NCBI GenBank assembly: GCA_002398875.1
Contig: DHCC01000003.1
Span: 1 to 64,000 of the forward strand
Direction: 5' to 3'
DNA: 64,000 nucleotides
From: Bacteroidales bacterium UBA4912
Lineage (GTDB): Bacteria; Bacteroidota; Bacteroidia; Bacteroidales; Dysgonomonadaceae
How positions within the stretch are numbered: the stretch's first letter is position 1; each line of letters begins with the position of its first letter. Positions 26,833 through 34,703 of the stretch are shown here, one piece after another. The notes under the pieces were generated by a model. That model was not told the origin of the DNA. It saw only the letters and a list, made by a program, of their open reading frames with translations, and searched no databases. The translations under genes and the position numbers were made by a program.

Positions 26833-27597
26833 TCAACCGTGATGTTTATGATTTTCTTTCAGAAATGCATCTAACGCAGCAACTACAGAGGGATACTCTG
26901 GTCGAGGAGCCTCAAAATCAAGCCTGAATCCTGCTTCTTCCATAGCTTTTGCTGTGGTATTCCCAAAGCACCCCATAGCAGTATCTCCTTGAGTGAAGTC
27001 AGGGAAATTTGTAATTAAAGACTGTATACCAAGAGGACTAAAGAAAATAATCATATCATAGTCCATTTTTTGATCTTCCGGAAATTCATTACTCACAGTC
27101 CTGTACATTACACTTTTTGTATAATTGAGCTTTTTCTCATCCAGAAAATGAGAGATATCGTCGTTATGCTCTTCGGGAACTGGGAATAAAAATTTCTCTT
27201 TTGAATGTTTTGTAAAAGGATTATTAAGTCCTTCCACCTTACCGGTCTGACTAAAAAATATTTTCCTCTTCCTGTAAACAATATATTTCTGTAGATATAA
27301 TGCAACTGTCTCTGAGACACAGAAATATTTCATAGTCTCCGGTATAGTTACTTTCAGATCCTCGCAAATTGAAAAAAAGTTATCAACTGCAGTTCTGGAA
27401 GTAAGTATTATAGCAGTAAAATCAAGTATATTTATTCGTTGTTGACGAAACTCTTTTGTAGAGACTCTTTCTACCTTTATGAAGGGGTAAAAATCAAGGC
27501 TCACATGATGCTTTTCCGCTATATCGTAATAGGGAGACTTTTCGCTGCTTGGTTTAGGCTGAGAGATCAGAATTTTCTTTACTTTACGGGCGTTCAT
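26833..27597 (-). CDS. hemD: Uroporphyrinogen-III synthase
   Basis: A 254-residue two-domain protein that cyclises hydroxymethylbilane to uroporphyrinogen III, the branch point to haem, sirohaem and corrinoids. The family has little sequence conservation; supporting features are KILISQPKP at the N-terminus, FTAIILTSRTAVDNFF, DMIIFFSPLGIQSL and GCFGNTTAKAMEEAG near the end. Its ATG overlaps the DUF4271 stop by four bases (ATGA), an arrangement I associate with Bacteroidales. No other hem gene is nearby. Confidence 0.88.
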   Translation of the reverse strand: MNARKVKKILISQPKPSSEKSPYYDIAEKHHVSLDFYPFIKVERVSTKEFRQQRINILDFTAIILTSRTAVDNFFSICEDLKVTIPETMKYFCVSETVALYLQKYIVYRKRKIFFSQTGKVEGLNNPFTKHSKEKFLFPVPEEHNDDISHFLDEKKLNYTKSVMYRTVSNEFPEDQKMDYDMIIFFSPLGIQSLITNFPDFTQGDTAMGCFGNTTAKAMEEAGFRLDFEAPRPEYPSVVAALDAFLKENHKHHG

Positions 27598-28481
27598 ACA
27601 ATATTATTTCCTGCAATACTTATTAATGAAAGCAACCCTTTATAGTACAGTAAATAGGGTGCAATTTCAGTTCCGCAAAGATACACAAAAAAATAAAATC
27701 CACCTACTTTATTTTTAACAAAAATATTTATTAGCCATGCAACTATTATCAGACGCACCGTAATAAATATAATTAATACAACAAAGATCAGAACAGATCT
27801 GCTTTCGGGTAAAAAGACATAAATGAATAGAGGAATGAAAAGTAGAACTCCACTTAATTCAATTAATCGAAAATACCTGCTTGTCCAGCTTTTTAGATCA
27901 TTTTGAAGAAAAAATCCGCCAATTAACCTGTACATCAAATACTTTAATACAATCAACAGAGTCAAGGCGAGAAAAATACCAACAAAGTTCGAAGCATAAG
28001 ATTTTAAAGATAAACCAGGCTCATTTTCCCATAAAAAAACAACTAAAAATATTGTATATAACAGGATAGCTTGAAAAATGAGGAAAAACTCACCCCAGAC
28101 CTCTGTTGTGGTGACCTGTTCTTTAAAACCTTTAGCAGAACGTATTCCTGAAGAGAAGATGCTTCTGAAATTGCCTGACAGTGCAGCACCTTCTTTTCTG
28201 AATATAATTGAAAAAGTAACTAAGCATAAAAGGAAGATTAAAAAAAGTATACCACTCACTGTTGGAGAGAATGAAAATAACAAACCTTCATTTCCGGGTA
28301 CAGGCAGGAATTTCTCATATTCGGTTGAATCAGGAGCAAATAAAATTCCCTGTGAATTGACAGATAAATATTCAAAATTCCCAAAATTAAAAAGAAGTGA
28401 GTCAGATTGAACAGCCTGCTCTTCTGCTCTCAAATAAAAGGATAAAGAATCCTGTATAGTTCTTGGAAATAAGAATGGCAC
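27594..28481 (-). CDS. DUF4271 family membrane protein
   Basis: A 295-residue integral membrane protein: an N-terminal extramembrane part (residues 1-75) and six or more hydrophobic segments to the C-terminus. Length, topology and fusion by an ATGA overlap to hemD fit DUF4271, a Bacteroidetes family of unknown role. The start is a GTG at 28481: an in-frame stop lies two codons upstream and no ATG occurs before the first membrane segment. The constant link to hemD suggests a role near tetrapyrrole metabolism, but this is inference. Confidence 0.82.
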   Translation of the reverse strand: MPFLFPRTIQDSLSFYLRAEEQAVQSDSLLFNFGNFEYLSVNSQGILFAPDSTEYEKFLPVPGNEGLLFSFSPTVSGILFLIFLLCLVTFSIIFRKEGAALSGNFRSIFSSGIRSAKGFKEQVTTTEVWGEFFLIFQAILLYTIFLVVFLWENEPGLSLKSYASNFVGIFLALTLLIVLKYLMYRLIGGFFLQNDLKSWTSRYFRLIELSGVLLFIPLFIYVFLPESRSVLIFVVLIIFITVRLIIVAWLINIFVKNKVGGFYFFVYLCGTEIAPYLLYYKGLLSLISIAGNNIV

Positions 28482-28507
28482 TTTTTAATAAAATGTTTTC
28501 AGCAAAT

Positions 28508-29104
28508 TTACAATTCTTTTTTGTGATATTTAGTAAACGAAGGATTCCAGTTCAAATTATTATTCAGAATATTAATAACATCTTCAGGTGACGATGCAAT
28601 TTGTAATAGTTTAGAATAATCAGGATTCATAAATTTCTGCTGAATCATACTTTCAAAAAACTTCAGCAAAGGGTCGTAGTAGTTATTTGTGTTGAGAAGT
28701 ACGACAGGATTCTTAAAAAGTCCAAGCTGCTTCCAGGTAATAATCTCAGACAACTCTTCCAGAGTACCTATACCACCGGGAAGTGCAATCGCTGCATCTG
28801 AAAGGTGAGCCATTTGAGCTTTTCTTTCGTGGATAGTTTCAGTTATTATAGTTTCAGTAAGATTTTCATGACACCAGCCTGCATCAACCATAAATCCGGG
28901 AATAATACCCTTTACCTTACCGCCATTTTTCAGAACAGAATCATTCAGAGTGCCCATAAGCCCCTGTTTACCTGCGCCTGTTATGCATGTCATATTATTT
29001 TCAGCCAATAACACTCCCAGTCTCTCAGCGGCATTAATGTATGCCTTGTCTATTTCGGAACTTGAAGCACAGTATACTACTACAGCGGGATTTTTATCTT
29101 GCAT
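28508..29104 (-). CDS. LOG family protein (nucleoside 5'-monophosphate phosphoribohydrolase type)
   Basis: A 198-residue Rossmann-like protein (TIGR00730 type). Hallmarks are VVYCASSS at the N-terminus, GAGKQGLMG and the family signature LPGGIGTLEELSEIITWKQLG with the PGGxGTxxE motif near residue 110. Members release ribose-5-phosphate from AMP or cytokinin ribotides; the bacterial physiological substrate is often unclear. It lies 43 bases downstream of metK on the same strand with no terminator between, so it may be under the SAM-II riboswitch. Confidence 0.9.
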   Translation of the reverse strand: MQDKNPAVVVYCASSSEIDKAYINAAERLGVLLAENNMTCITGAGKQGLMGTLNDSVLKNGGKVKGIIPGFMVDAGWCHENLTETIITETIHERKAQMAHLSDAAIALPGGIGTLEELSEIITWKQLGLFKNPVVLLNTNNYYDPLLKFFESMIQQKFMNPDYSKLLQIASSPEDVINILNNNLNWNPSFTKYHKKEL

Positions 29105-29147
29105 CTTTTACTCAATTCTAAAATAATCAGAATCCTGTCTCCCTTAC

Positions 29148-30455
29148 TCAATCTAAATTAAATTCTTTTTTAATTTTATCAACATAATCAAGCTTCTCCC
29201 ATGTAAATAGCTCAACATTATATTCAATAGGTTTAGACATGTAGCGAGAATTAAAAATCTTCTTTACAATTTGTGGTTCTCTGCCCATGTGTCCATAGCT
29301 GGCTGTTTCCAGGTAAATAGGGTTGCGTAATTTAAGCCTTTGCTCAATAGCTTTCGGTCGTAAATCAAAAAGCAAACCAATCTTTGAGGCAATTTCAGAG
29401 TCTGATAAACTCACCTTACTCTTACCAAAAGTATTCACGTATATACTCATTGGCTCTGCTACACCAATAGCATAAGAGATCTGAATCATAATCTCAGAAG
29501 CAACACCTGCAGCAACCATGTTTTTTGCAATATGACGAGCTGCATAAGCTGCAGACCTGTCAACTTTTGATGGATCTTTTCCTGAAAAAGCACCACCTCC
29601 ATGAGCAGCTTTACCACCATAAGTATCAACTATTATCTTGCGACCGGTCAGACCTGTATCGCCTGTGGGACCTCCAATAACAAACTTTCCTGTTGGATTT
29701 ACAAAATATTTTATATCTCCTTCAAATAGTTTAAGGATATCTTTTCGACGTTTATATTGAGCCTGTACGCGAGGAATAAGTATAGTTCGAATATCTGTTT
29801 CTATGCGTGAGCGCATTCTCTCATCTGCTTCAAGTGCTGCCTCTTTAGTGTCTTTTCGAGGTTTCTCAAACTCATCGTGCTGTGTTGATATAACTATTGT
29901 GTCAATTCGTAAAGGTATGCCATCATCCGAATATTCAACGGTTACCTGCGACTTGGCATCGGGACGAAGATATGGCATCAGTTCTGATTCGTTCTTACGG
30001 ATATTTGCCAGTTCCAGCAATAATGCATGACTCAGATCAAGAGAAAGAGGCATGTAGTTATCTGTCTCTGTTGTTGCATAACCAAACATCATTCCCTGAT
30101 CTCCGGCACCCTGTTCCATTGGGTCTAACCTCTGATCTACTCCACGATTTATATCATCGGATTGCTCATGAATACTTGAGAAAACACCGCAAGAATTTGC
30201 TTCAAAGCCATACTCACTTTTTGTATAACCAATTTTACCAATCACATTGCGTGCCACCTCAGCCACGTCAACATACGCTTTTGATTTCACTTCTCCTGCC
30301 AAAACCACTTGTCCTGTTGTTACCAAAGTTTCACAGGCTACTTTTGAATCACGGTCATAAGCCAAAAACTCATCTAAAAGTGCATCTGATATTTGGTCGG
30401 CTACTTTATCCGGATGCCCCTCCGAAACTGATTCGGAAGTAAATAAATAACTCAT
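29148..30455 (-). CDS. metK: S-adenosylmethionine synthetase
   Basis: A 435-residue cytoplasmic enzyme making SAM from methionine and ATP. It shows [20 protein letters not shown] at the N-terminus, [12 protein letters not shown], the P-loop-like [21 protein letters not shown], and [20 protein letters not shown]. It is somewhat longer than the 380-residue E. coli enzyme, as is common in Bacteroidetes. A 175-base leader holds a SAM-II riboswitch, so high SAM should reduce expression. First gene of a possible metK-LOG-DUF4271-hemD unit. Confidence 0.97.
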   Translation of the reverse strand: MSYLFTSESVSEGHPDKVADQISDALLDEFLAYDRDSKVACETLVTTGQVVLAGEVKSKAYVDVAEVARNVIGKIGYTKSEYGFEANSCGVFSSIHEQSDDINRGVDQRLDPMEQGAGDQGMMFGYATTETDNYMPLSLDLSHALLLELANIRKNESELMPYLRPDAKSQVTVEYSDDGIPLRIDTIVISTQHDEFEKPRKDTKEAALEADERMRSRIETDIRTILIPRVQAQYKRRKDILKLFEGDIKYFVNPTGKFVIGGPTGDTGLTGRKIIVDTYGGKAAHGGGAFSGKDPSKVDRSAAYAARHIAKNMVAAGVASEIMIQISYAIGVAEPMSIYVNTFGKSKVSLSDSEIASKIGLLFDLRPKAIEQRLKLRNPIYLETASYGHMGREPQIVKKIFNSRYMSKPIEYNVELFTWEKLDYVDKIKKEFNLD

Positions 30456-30473
30456 ATTTTAAATAATTTGTGC

Positions 30474-30530
30474 TTTCTGTTGTATTTACATACAGAAAAC
30501 GTTGTTATACATCTAAACTATAAACAACGT
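30474..30530 (-). promoter_or_regulatory. Two leader hairpins between the SAM-II aptamer and metK
   Basis: ACGTTGTTATA (30499-30509) pairs with TATAAACAACGT (30519-30530) with one bulge. Immediately downstream in the transcript, TTTCTGT (30474-30480) pairs with ACAGAAA (30492-30498). The first hairpin is followed by TTTTC on the minus strand, so it may be a weak terminator; the second lies 19 bases from the metK ATG. They are the likely expression platform. Confidence 0.5.
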
Positions 30531-30571
30531 GTGAACTGCAATAATAAAGCAAATGGATAAATGCGGGAAAT

Positions 30572-30620
30572 CGTTTTAGCATTTTTTTCTGTGGTTGCAA
30601 GCAGTTCAAATCTGTCCACA
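30572..30620 (-). promoter_or_regulatory. SAM-II riboswitch upstream of metK
   Basis: Read on the minus strand, a 5-bp P1 stem pairs TGTGG (30616-30620) with CCACA (30590-30594). Between them lie GATTTGAACTG (30602-30612) and CTTGCAA (30595-30601). After P1 comes an A-rich linker and GCTAAAA (30574-30580). This order and these segments match the SAM-II aptamer, a small H-type pseudoknot known from alphaproteobacteria and Bacteroidetes upstream of methionine and SAM genes. It starts roughly 10 bases after the predicted transcription start. Confidence 0.85.
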
Positions 30621-30635
30621 TTGTTTTATCAACCA

Positions 30636-30643
30636 CAAAGGTA
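30636..30643 (-). promoter_or_regulatory. Candidate -7 promoter box for metK
   Basis: The minus strand reads TACCTTTG (TAnnTTTG), directly before the SAM-II aptamer. The predicted start is near 30630. Confidence 0.6.
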
Positions 30644-30676
30644 AAAACATTATATAATTCCAGTGAAAAAAAAACG

Positions 30677-31279
30677 TTAAATCCCGTTATTTTTAAGCCA
30701 CTCCTCTAAATTCAAATCTTCAGTTATATGAACTACCTTGAATCCCAACCCCTCTGCAGCTTCAATATTTGCTGCATTATCATCAATAAAAAGAGATTCT
30801 TCAGCATTTATCTGAAATCTATCCAATATTAATTGATAAATCTGTACATCAGGTTTCAACAATTTTTCTGTACCTGAAACTACAATACCTTCAAGATCAT
30901 TGAAAAAATCATACCTTTCCATGGCAAATGGAAGTGTCTCTGCCGACCAGTTAGTAAGCCCATAAACTCTGTATTTTTGCTTTAGGGGCTTGATTAGCTT
31001 AGCATTCTCTTCTATCACTCCTCCTAACATTTCAGTCCAGCGACCGTAATACATTCCAATTTCCTCTTTATACTCAGGAAATTTCTCCTGTAGAAGCAGA
31101 GTTCCCTCTGACAGAGGTCGACCTCCATCCTGTTTCAAATTCCAATCGTAGCTACAAATATTTTCCAGGAAATAATTCATCTCCTCTTCTGTTTTAAAGA
31201 CATTGCGATATAAATAAACAGGATTCCAGTCTATTAGTACACCTCCAAAATCAAATATTATATTTTTCAGTTGTTTCAT
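30677..31279 (-). CDS. HAD family hydrolase (YihX-like)
   Basis: A 200-residue haloacid-dehalogenase superfamily phosphatase. Motif I is IIFDFGGVLIDWNP at the N-terminus (DFGGV variant with the nucleophile Asp), motif II is GLTNWS near 110, the motif III lysine is in GTEKLLKPDVQIYQ, and motif IV is SLFIDDNAANIEAAEGLG. This layout matches YihX/alpha-D-glucose-1-phosphate phosphatase relatives. Substrate is not determinable. Monocistronic and upstream of the metK leader. Confidence 0.9.
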   Translation of the reverse strand: MKQLKNIIFDFGGVLIDWNPVYLYRNVFKTEEEMNYFLENICSYDWNLKQDGGRPLSEGTLLLQEKFPEYKEEIGMYYGRWTEMLGGVIEENAKLIKPLKQKYRVYGLTNWSAETLPFAMERYDFFNDLEGIVVSGTEKLLKPDVQIYQLILDRFQINAEESLFIDDNAANIEAAEGLGFKVVHITEDLNLEEWLKNNGI

Positions 31280-31350
31280 AAATTATTTTTTTTCATAAAC
31301 TTTTCAAGATATAAATATACAACTTTTATTTGACTTGGGGTGGACATTTT

Positions 31351-31433
31351 CCAGAGTCTCCTCATTAAAATATGATGAGGGTATCAAGAGAGTATGAGGA
31401 AGTAATGAAGAGGGTCTGGGTGAAGTACGACTG
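31351..31433 (-). repeat. Intergenic 11-bp-period repeat element, copy 2 (inverted)
   Basis: Read on the minus strand from 31429 down, five 11-base units follow each other (CGTACTTCACC, CAGACCCTCTT, CATTACTTCCT, CATACTCTCTT, GATACCCTCAT). They end in a hairpin, CCTCAT (31360-31365) with ATGAGG (31375-31380). The layout parallels the copies at 3828 and 53332, including a CAGT just before the first unit, as in copy 1. It lies in the 323-base gap between the HAD and NlpC/P60 genes, in which I see nothing else. Confidence 0.65.
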
Positions 31434-31602
31434 ATTCATTAACAAAGTATATACAATCAGCTCTTTGTTAGACGAACATTTAAAATATGAATATATAAAA
31501 CCTTAATTCTTAAATTATCAGTTGCATTGTTAAAATAAATATAAGAGTTTAATTATGGAATGTATTTTACTTAAATTTGTTTTTCTGAATCAAGAACTCA
31601 GT

Positions 31603-32487
31603 ATGTCTCTATCCGGAAATAAAGTTTTAAAACTTGTATCCTTTACAACACTTTTAGTTATTCTCGCATCCTGTGGAGCGGGAAAAACCAGCCTATCACG
31701 AAAGAGGTCTACAACTGCCCTACAAAAAGAAGTTCTGGATTATAGCAATAAATTCCTTGGAAAACCTTACCGATATGCAGGGAAAGGCCCCAACTCGTTT
31801 GATTGTTCCGGCTTTACATCTTTTGTATTCAAACAGTTCGGATATAAATTAAATTCGAGCTCTGACGGACAGGACAGACAATTTCCGACTATTGCTCAAA
31901 AAGAGAAATTAAATAAAGGTGACCTGGTGTTTTTTGAAGGTCAGAGAAGGAATGGCAGAGTTGGACATGTGGGAATTGTTACAGAAACATTTTCTAATGG
32001 CGAATTCAGATTTATACATGCTTCTACAACCAGTGGAGTGATTATTTCTAAATCTACAGAACCATATTATGCAGCACGCTATCTTCGCGGCGGAAGAGTT
32101 CTTGAGGAGAATTCATTTTATGAGTCAGCCGAGCAAAACCAGATTAATACTGTCGAAATTAATCCCAGACCGCTGACTCCTGCTGCCGTAACCATTACGC
32201 AGACTGATCAAACAAAAAACCCCGAACTACTAAAACAACATTCAGATGATAAACGTGGGGAGAAGGAAAAATCGGCACCTGTAATAAAGTCAGATATTGT
32301 TCTGCCAAGAGAAACTGTAATTATTCCGCCTCCTACTGAAACTCACATAGTTCAACCAGGCGAAACGCTATATTCTATATCAAATAAATATGGATGTTCT
32401 GTTGAACAATTAAAAAAATGGAACCCTCAATTGGATTCCATTTTAAAAGCTGGAGAACGAATAAATATCTTACCAGGCAGTAACTAG
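31603..32487 (+). CDS. NlpC/P60 peptidoglycan hydrolase lipoprotein with LysM domain
   Basis: A 294-residue envelope lipoprotein. The signal peptide ends in the lipobox LASC. The NlpC/P60 domain (about residues 40-160) has the catalytic Cys in FDCSGFTSFVFKQ and histidines in GRVGHVGIVTE and FRFIHAST. A Pro/Thr-rich linker leads to a C-terminal LysM domain (HIVQPGETLYSISNKYG) that binds glycan. Probable gamma-D-glutamyl-diamino-acid endopeptidase. I start at 31603 (MSLSGNKVL), which gives a proper signal peptide; an ATG 16 codons upstream is in frame. Its 3' end overlaps the convergent gene by 18 bases. Confidence 0.9.
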   Translation: MSLSGNKVLKLVSFTTLLVILASCGAGKTSLSRKRSTTALQKEVLDYSNKFLGKPYRYAGKGPNSFDCSGFTSFVFKQFGYKLNSSSDGQDRQFPTIAQKEKLNKGDLVFFEGQRRNGRVGHVGIVTETFSNGEFRFIHASTTSGVIISKSTEPYYAARYLRGGRVLEENSFYESAEQNQINTVEINPRPLTPAAVTITQTDQTKNPELLKQHSDDKRGEKEKSAPVIKSDIVLPRETVIIPPPTETHIVQPGETLYSISNKYGCSVEQLKKWNPQLDSILKAGERINILPGSN

Positions 32488-33306
32488 CTTTGGTGAAGGT
32501 ACATTTATTGGTGGTATTATGTCCATTGGCTCTGATGAAGAGCTAGGTATCGGAGCATTTGAAAATAATACAAGGGGGTATGTTGCTACTAAGCTAGCGT
32601 CCTCAATCCTTACAATCACAGCCGGCAAGGAAGAAGAAGAACCGTTTTTCCTCTCAATAACATCAAGTACGGTTAATGCAACCACACCCAAGTTCTCGCC
32701 CTTAAGATTTGCATTTAAAGGGCTATAGTTGATTGATATATCACTATCATAAACAACAGCATATACTGTTTTACCTATTAACATTTTGAGTCCGGTGGCT
32801 CTTAAAGGAACAACTCCGGGCACTTTATCCAGATAATCTTCTGTGCTATCATGTCCTAATCCCGGACCAGCCATAAAATAATTAAAGGAGCCTTCTGAGC
32901 CGGGACCGGCATTAGACCAGCTACTCGGGATATAGGTAGGAGCAAACCAACCTTCGTCGCCAACCTGACCAGTGTAAAGTACAATCTGTTTCCCTTTATT
33001 ACTCTTACTATTAAAATAAGGTAGTATTTTGCGTAATCCTACTTCAGATATATCGTCATTAATTTCCGAATCTTTAAAATAGTTCGGTTCATTTCCATTG
33101 TCAATACTTTCTTCGTCAATCAGCAGAAATACAGCTTCTGATGTTTCTGATTTCGAATATTGTTTATTGATCTCTTCATTGTATAGTGCGTTGTCATCTC
33201 CTAAAGTGTCCATTTTATCATCAATTAATGTACAGGCATTAAAAGAAAACGACACCATCATAACAGATAAAAAGCTTAATAGCTTATTAATTTTAATTTG
33301 TCTCAT
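32470..33306 (-). CDS. Hypothetical lipoprotein
   Basis: A 278-residue predicted lipoprotein: a signal peptide with lipobox FNAC (Cys25), an acidic N-terminal region rich in Asp, Asn and Ser, then a globular region (YTGQVGDEGWFAP, YFMAGPGLGHDSTEDYLDKV, LIGKTVYAVVYDSDISINY). The Pro/Ser-rich C-terminus runs out inside the 3' end of the NlpC/P60 gene. I do not recognise the family with certainty. It may be a Bacteroidales-specific surface or periplasmic protein. Confidence 0.7.
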   Translation of the reverse strand: MRQIKINKLLSFLSVMMVSFSFNACTLIDDKMDTLGDDNALYNEEINKQYSKSETSEAVFLLIDEESIDNGNEPNYFKDSEINDDISEVGLRKILPYFNSKSNKGKQIVLYTGQVGDEGWFAPTYIPSSWSNAGPGSEGSFNYFMAGPGLGHDSTEDYLDKVPGVVPLRATGLKMLIGKTVYAVVYDSDISINYSPLNANLKGENLGVVALTVLDVIERKNGSSSSLPAVIVRIEDASLVATYPLVLFSNAPIPSSSSEPMDIIPPINVPSPKLVTAW

Positions 33307-33535
33307 AATTTAAAATTGTCTTAATTGATTGAATACCATAAAAGTAAGTATAAATAAAATATTATAAAAACAAAGTCGGAATTATTACTATTTTTTAATT
33401 ACATGGTATTACACTTAACAAAGATTAGACCCTGTTTTGTTGCAAATAAAAGACATACAGCTATAAATCTATAGAGTATATCATGACTGAATATTAAAAT
33501 TGTCAATAAATGGCTCTATTCTACTTGCTTTTATG

Positions 33536-33543
33536 TACTTTTG
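33536..33543 (+). promoter_or_regulatory. Candidate -7 promoter box for prfB
   Basis: TACTTTTG matches TAnnTTTG 23 bases before the prfB ATG at 33567. Confidence 0.6.
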
Positions 33544-33566
33544 CCAAACAATTAATAATAACGAAT

Positions 33567-34677
33567 ATGATTACTGCAGACCAGCTTAAAGATATACTGG
33601 AGCGCGAGAAAGCGCTGAGGGGGTATCTTTGACATCGATTCAAAGACCATACAATTAGAAGAAGAAGAACTTCGCACTCAATCACCAGATTTCTGGAATG
33701 ATGCTAAATCTGCCGAATCGCAGATGAAAATAGTCAGGGAACTTAAATTCTGGATTAATGCTTACAACGAAGTAAAGTCAGCTGCTGAAGAACTGGAGTT
33801 GGCTTTCGACTTTGTTAAAGATGGTATAGTAACAGAAGAAGAGGTTCAAAATAATTATGACCATGCAATTTCTCTCATTGAAGACCTGGAGCTAAAAAAC
33901 ATGCTTCGTCGTGAAGAAGATAAGCTCGGAGCTGTTTTGAAAATAAATGCAGGTGCCGGGGGTACAGAGAGTCAGGATTGGGCTTCAATGCTTTTCAGGA
34001 TGTATCAGCGTTGGTGCGAAAGTAAGAATTATAAAATCACAGTAACCAACTGGCAAGATGGTGATGATGCTGGCATTAAAACCGCTACTCTACAGGTTGA
34101 AGGAGATCTGGCTTATGGATTTTTAAAAAGTGAGAACGGTGTACACCGTCTTGTACGTGTTTCTCCATTCAATGCTCAGGGAAAGCGTATGACCTCTTTC
34201 GCATCTGTTTTTGTGGTTCCTTTAGTTGATGACTCCATTGAGGTAGAGATTAACACAGCTGATATAAGCTGGGATACTTTCCGTTCATCGGGGGCCGGAG
34301 GACAGAATGTAAATAAAGTAGAAACCGGAGTAAGACTGCATTACAACTATAAAGATCCTGACACCGGTGAAGAACAGGAAATTGTTATAGAGAACACTGA
34401 GAGTCGATCTCAGATGGGTAATCGTGAGAATGCCCTTCGTCTGCTTAAGTCGCAGCTTTATGAAATAGAGCTTGAAAAAAGACGCTCTGCTCAAGCAGCT
34501 ATTGAAGCAGGGAAGAAAAAAATTGAGTGGGGATCACAGATACGCAGTTATGTATTTGACGACCGCAGAGTAAAAGATCATCGAACAAACTACCAGACTT
34601 CCGATGTTAATAGTGTTATGGATGGCAATATAGATGCATTCATTAAAGCTTATCTTATGGAATATGGAGGCGAATAG
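33567..34677 (+). CDS. prfB: Peptide chain release factor 2 (programmed +1 frameshift)
   Basis: Release factor 2 recognises UGA and UAA stops. The gene starts at ATG 33567 and reads 21 codons to CTT (33627-33629), where an in-frame TGA (33630-33632) is bypassed by a +1 shift to GAC at 33631. The joined product is 369 residues. Visible are the codon-recognition motif RVSPFNAQG (SPF) and the peptidyl-tRNA hydrolysis motif SSGAGGQNVNKVETG (GGQ). Both parts fit the family without gaps, so this is normal autoregulation and not a broken gene. The AI-2E family permease gene follows 26 bases later. Confidence 0.97.
33618..33633 (+). promoter_or_regulatory. prfB programmed frameshift site
   Basis: The site is AGGGGG (33618-33623), TAT, CTT, TGA and C, the same as the classical bacterial signal: a Shine-Dalgarno-like stimulator three bases before the slippery CTT and a UGA followed by C, a poor termination context. 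Low RF2 favours the shift and raises RF2 synthesis. Confidence 0.97.
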
Positions 34678-34703
34678 ACCTTTAATAATTTAATTAAGGT
34701 GTT

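Noticed and set aside
33630..33632. In-frame stop in prfB suggesting a pseudogene
   Set aside because: The flanking sequence is the exact programmed +1 frameshift signal and the downstream frame is complete with SPF and GGQ motifs.
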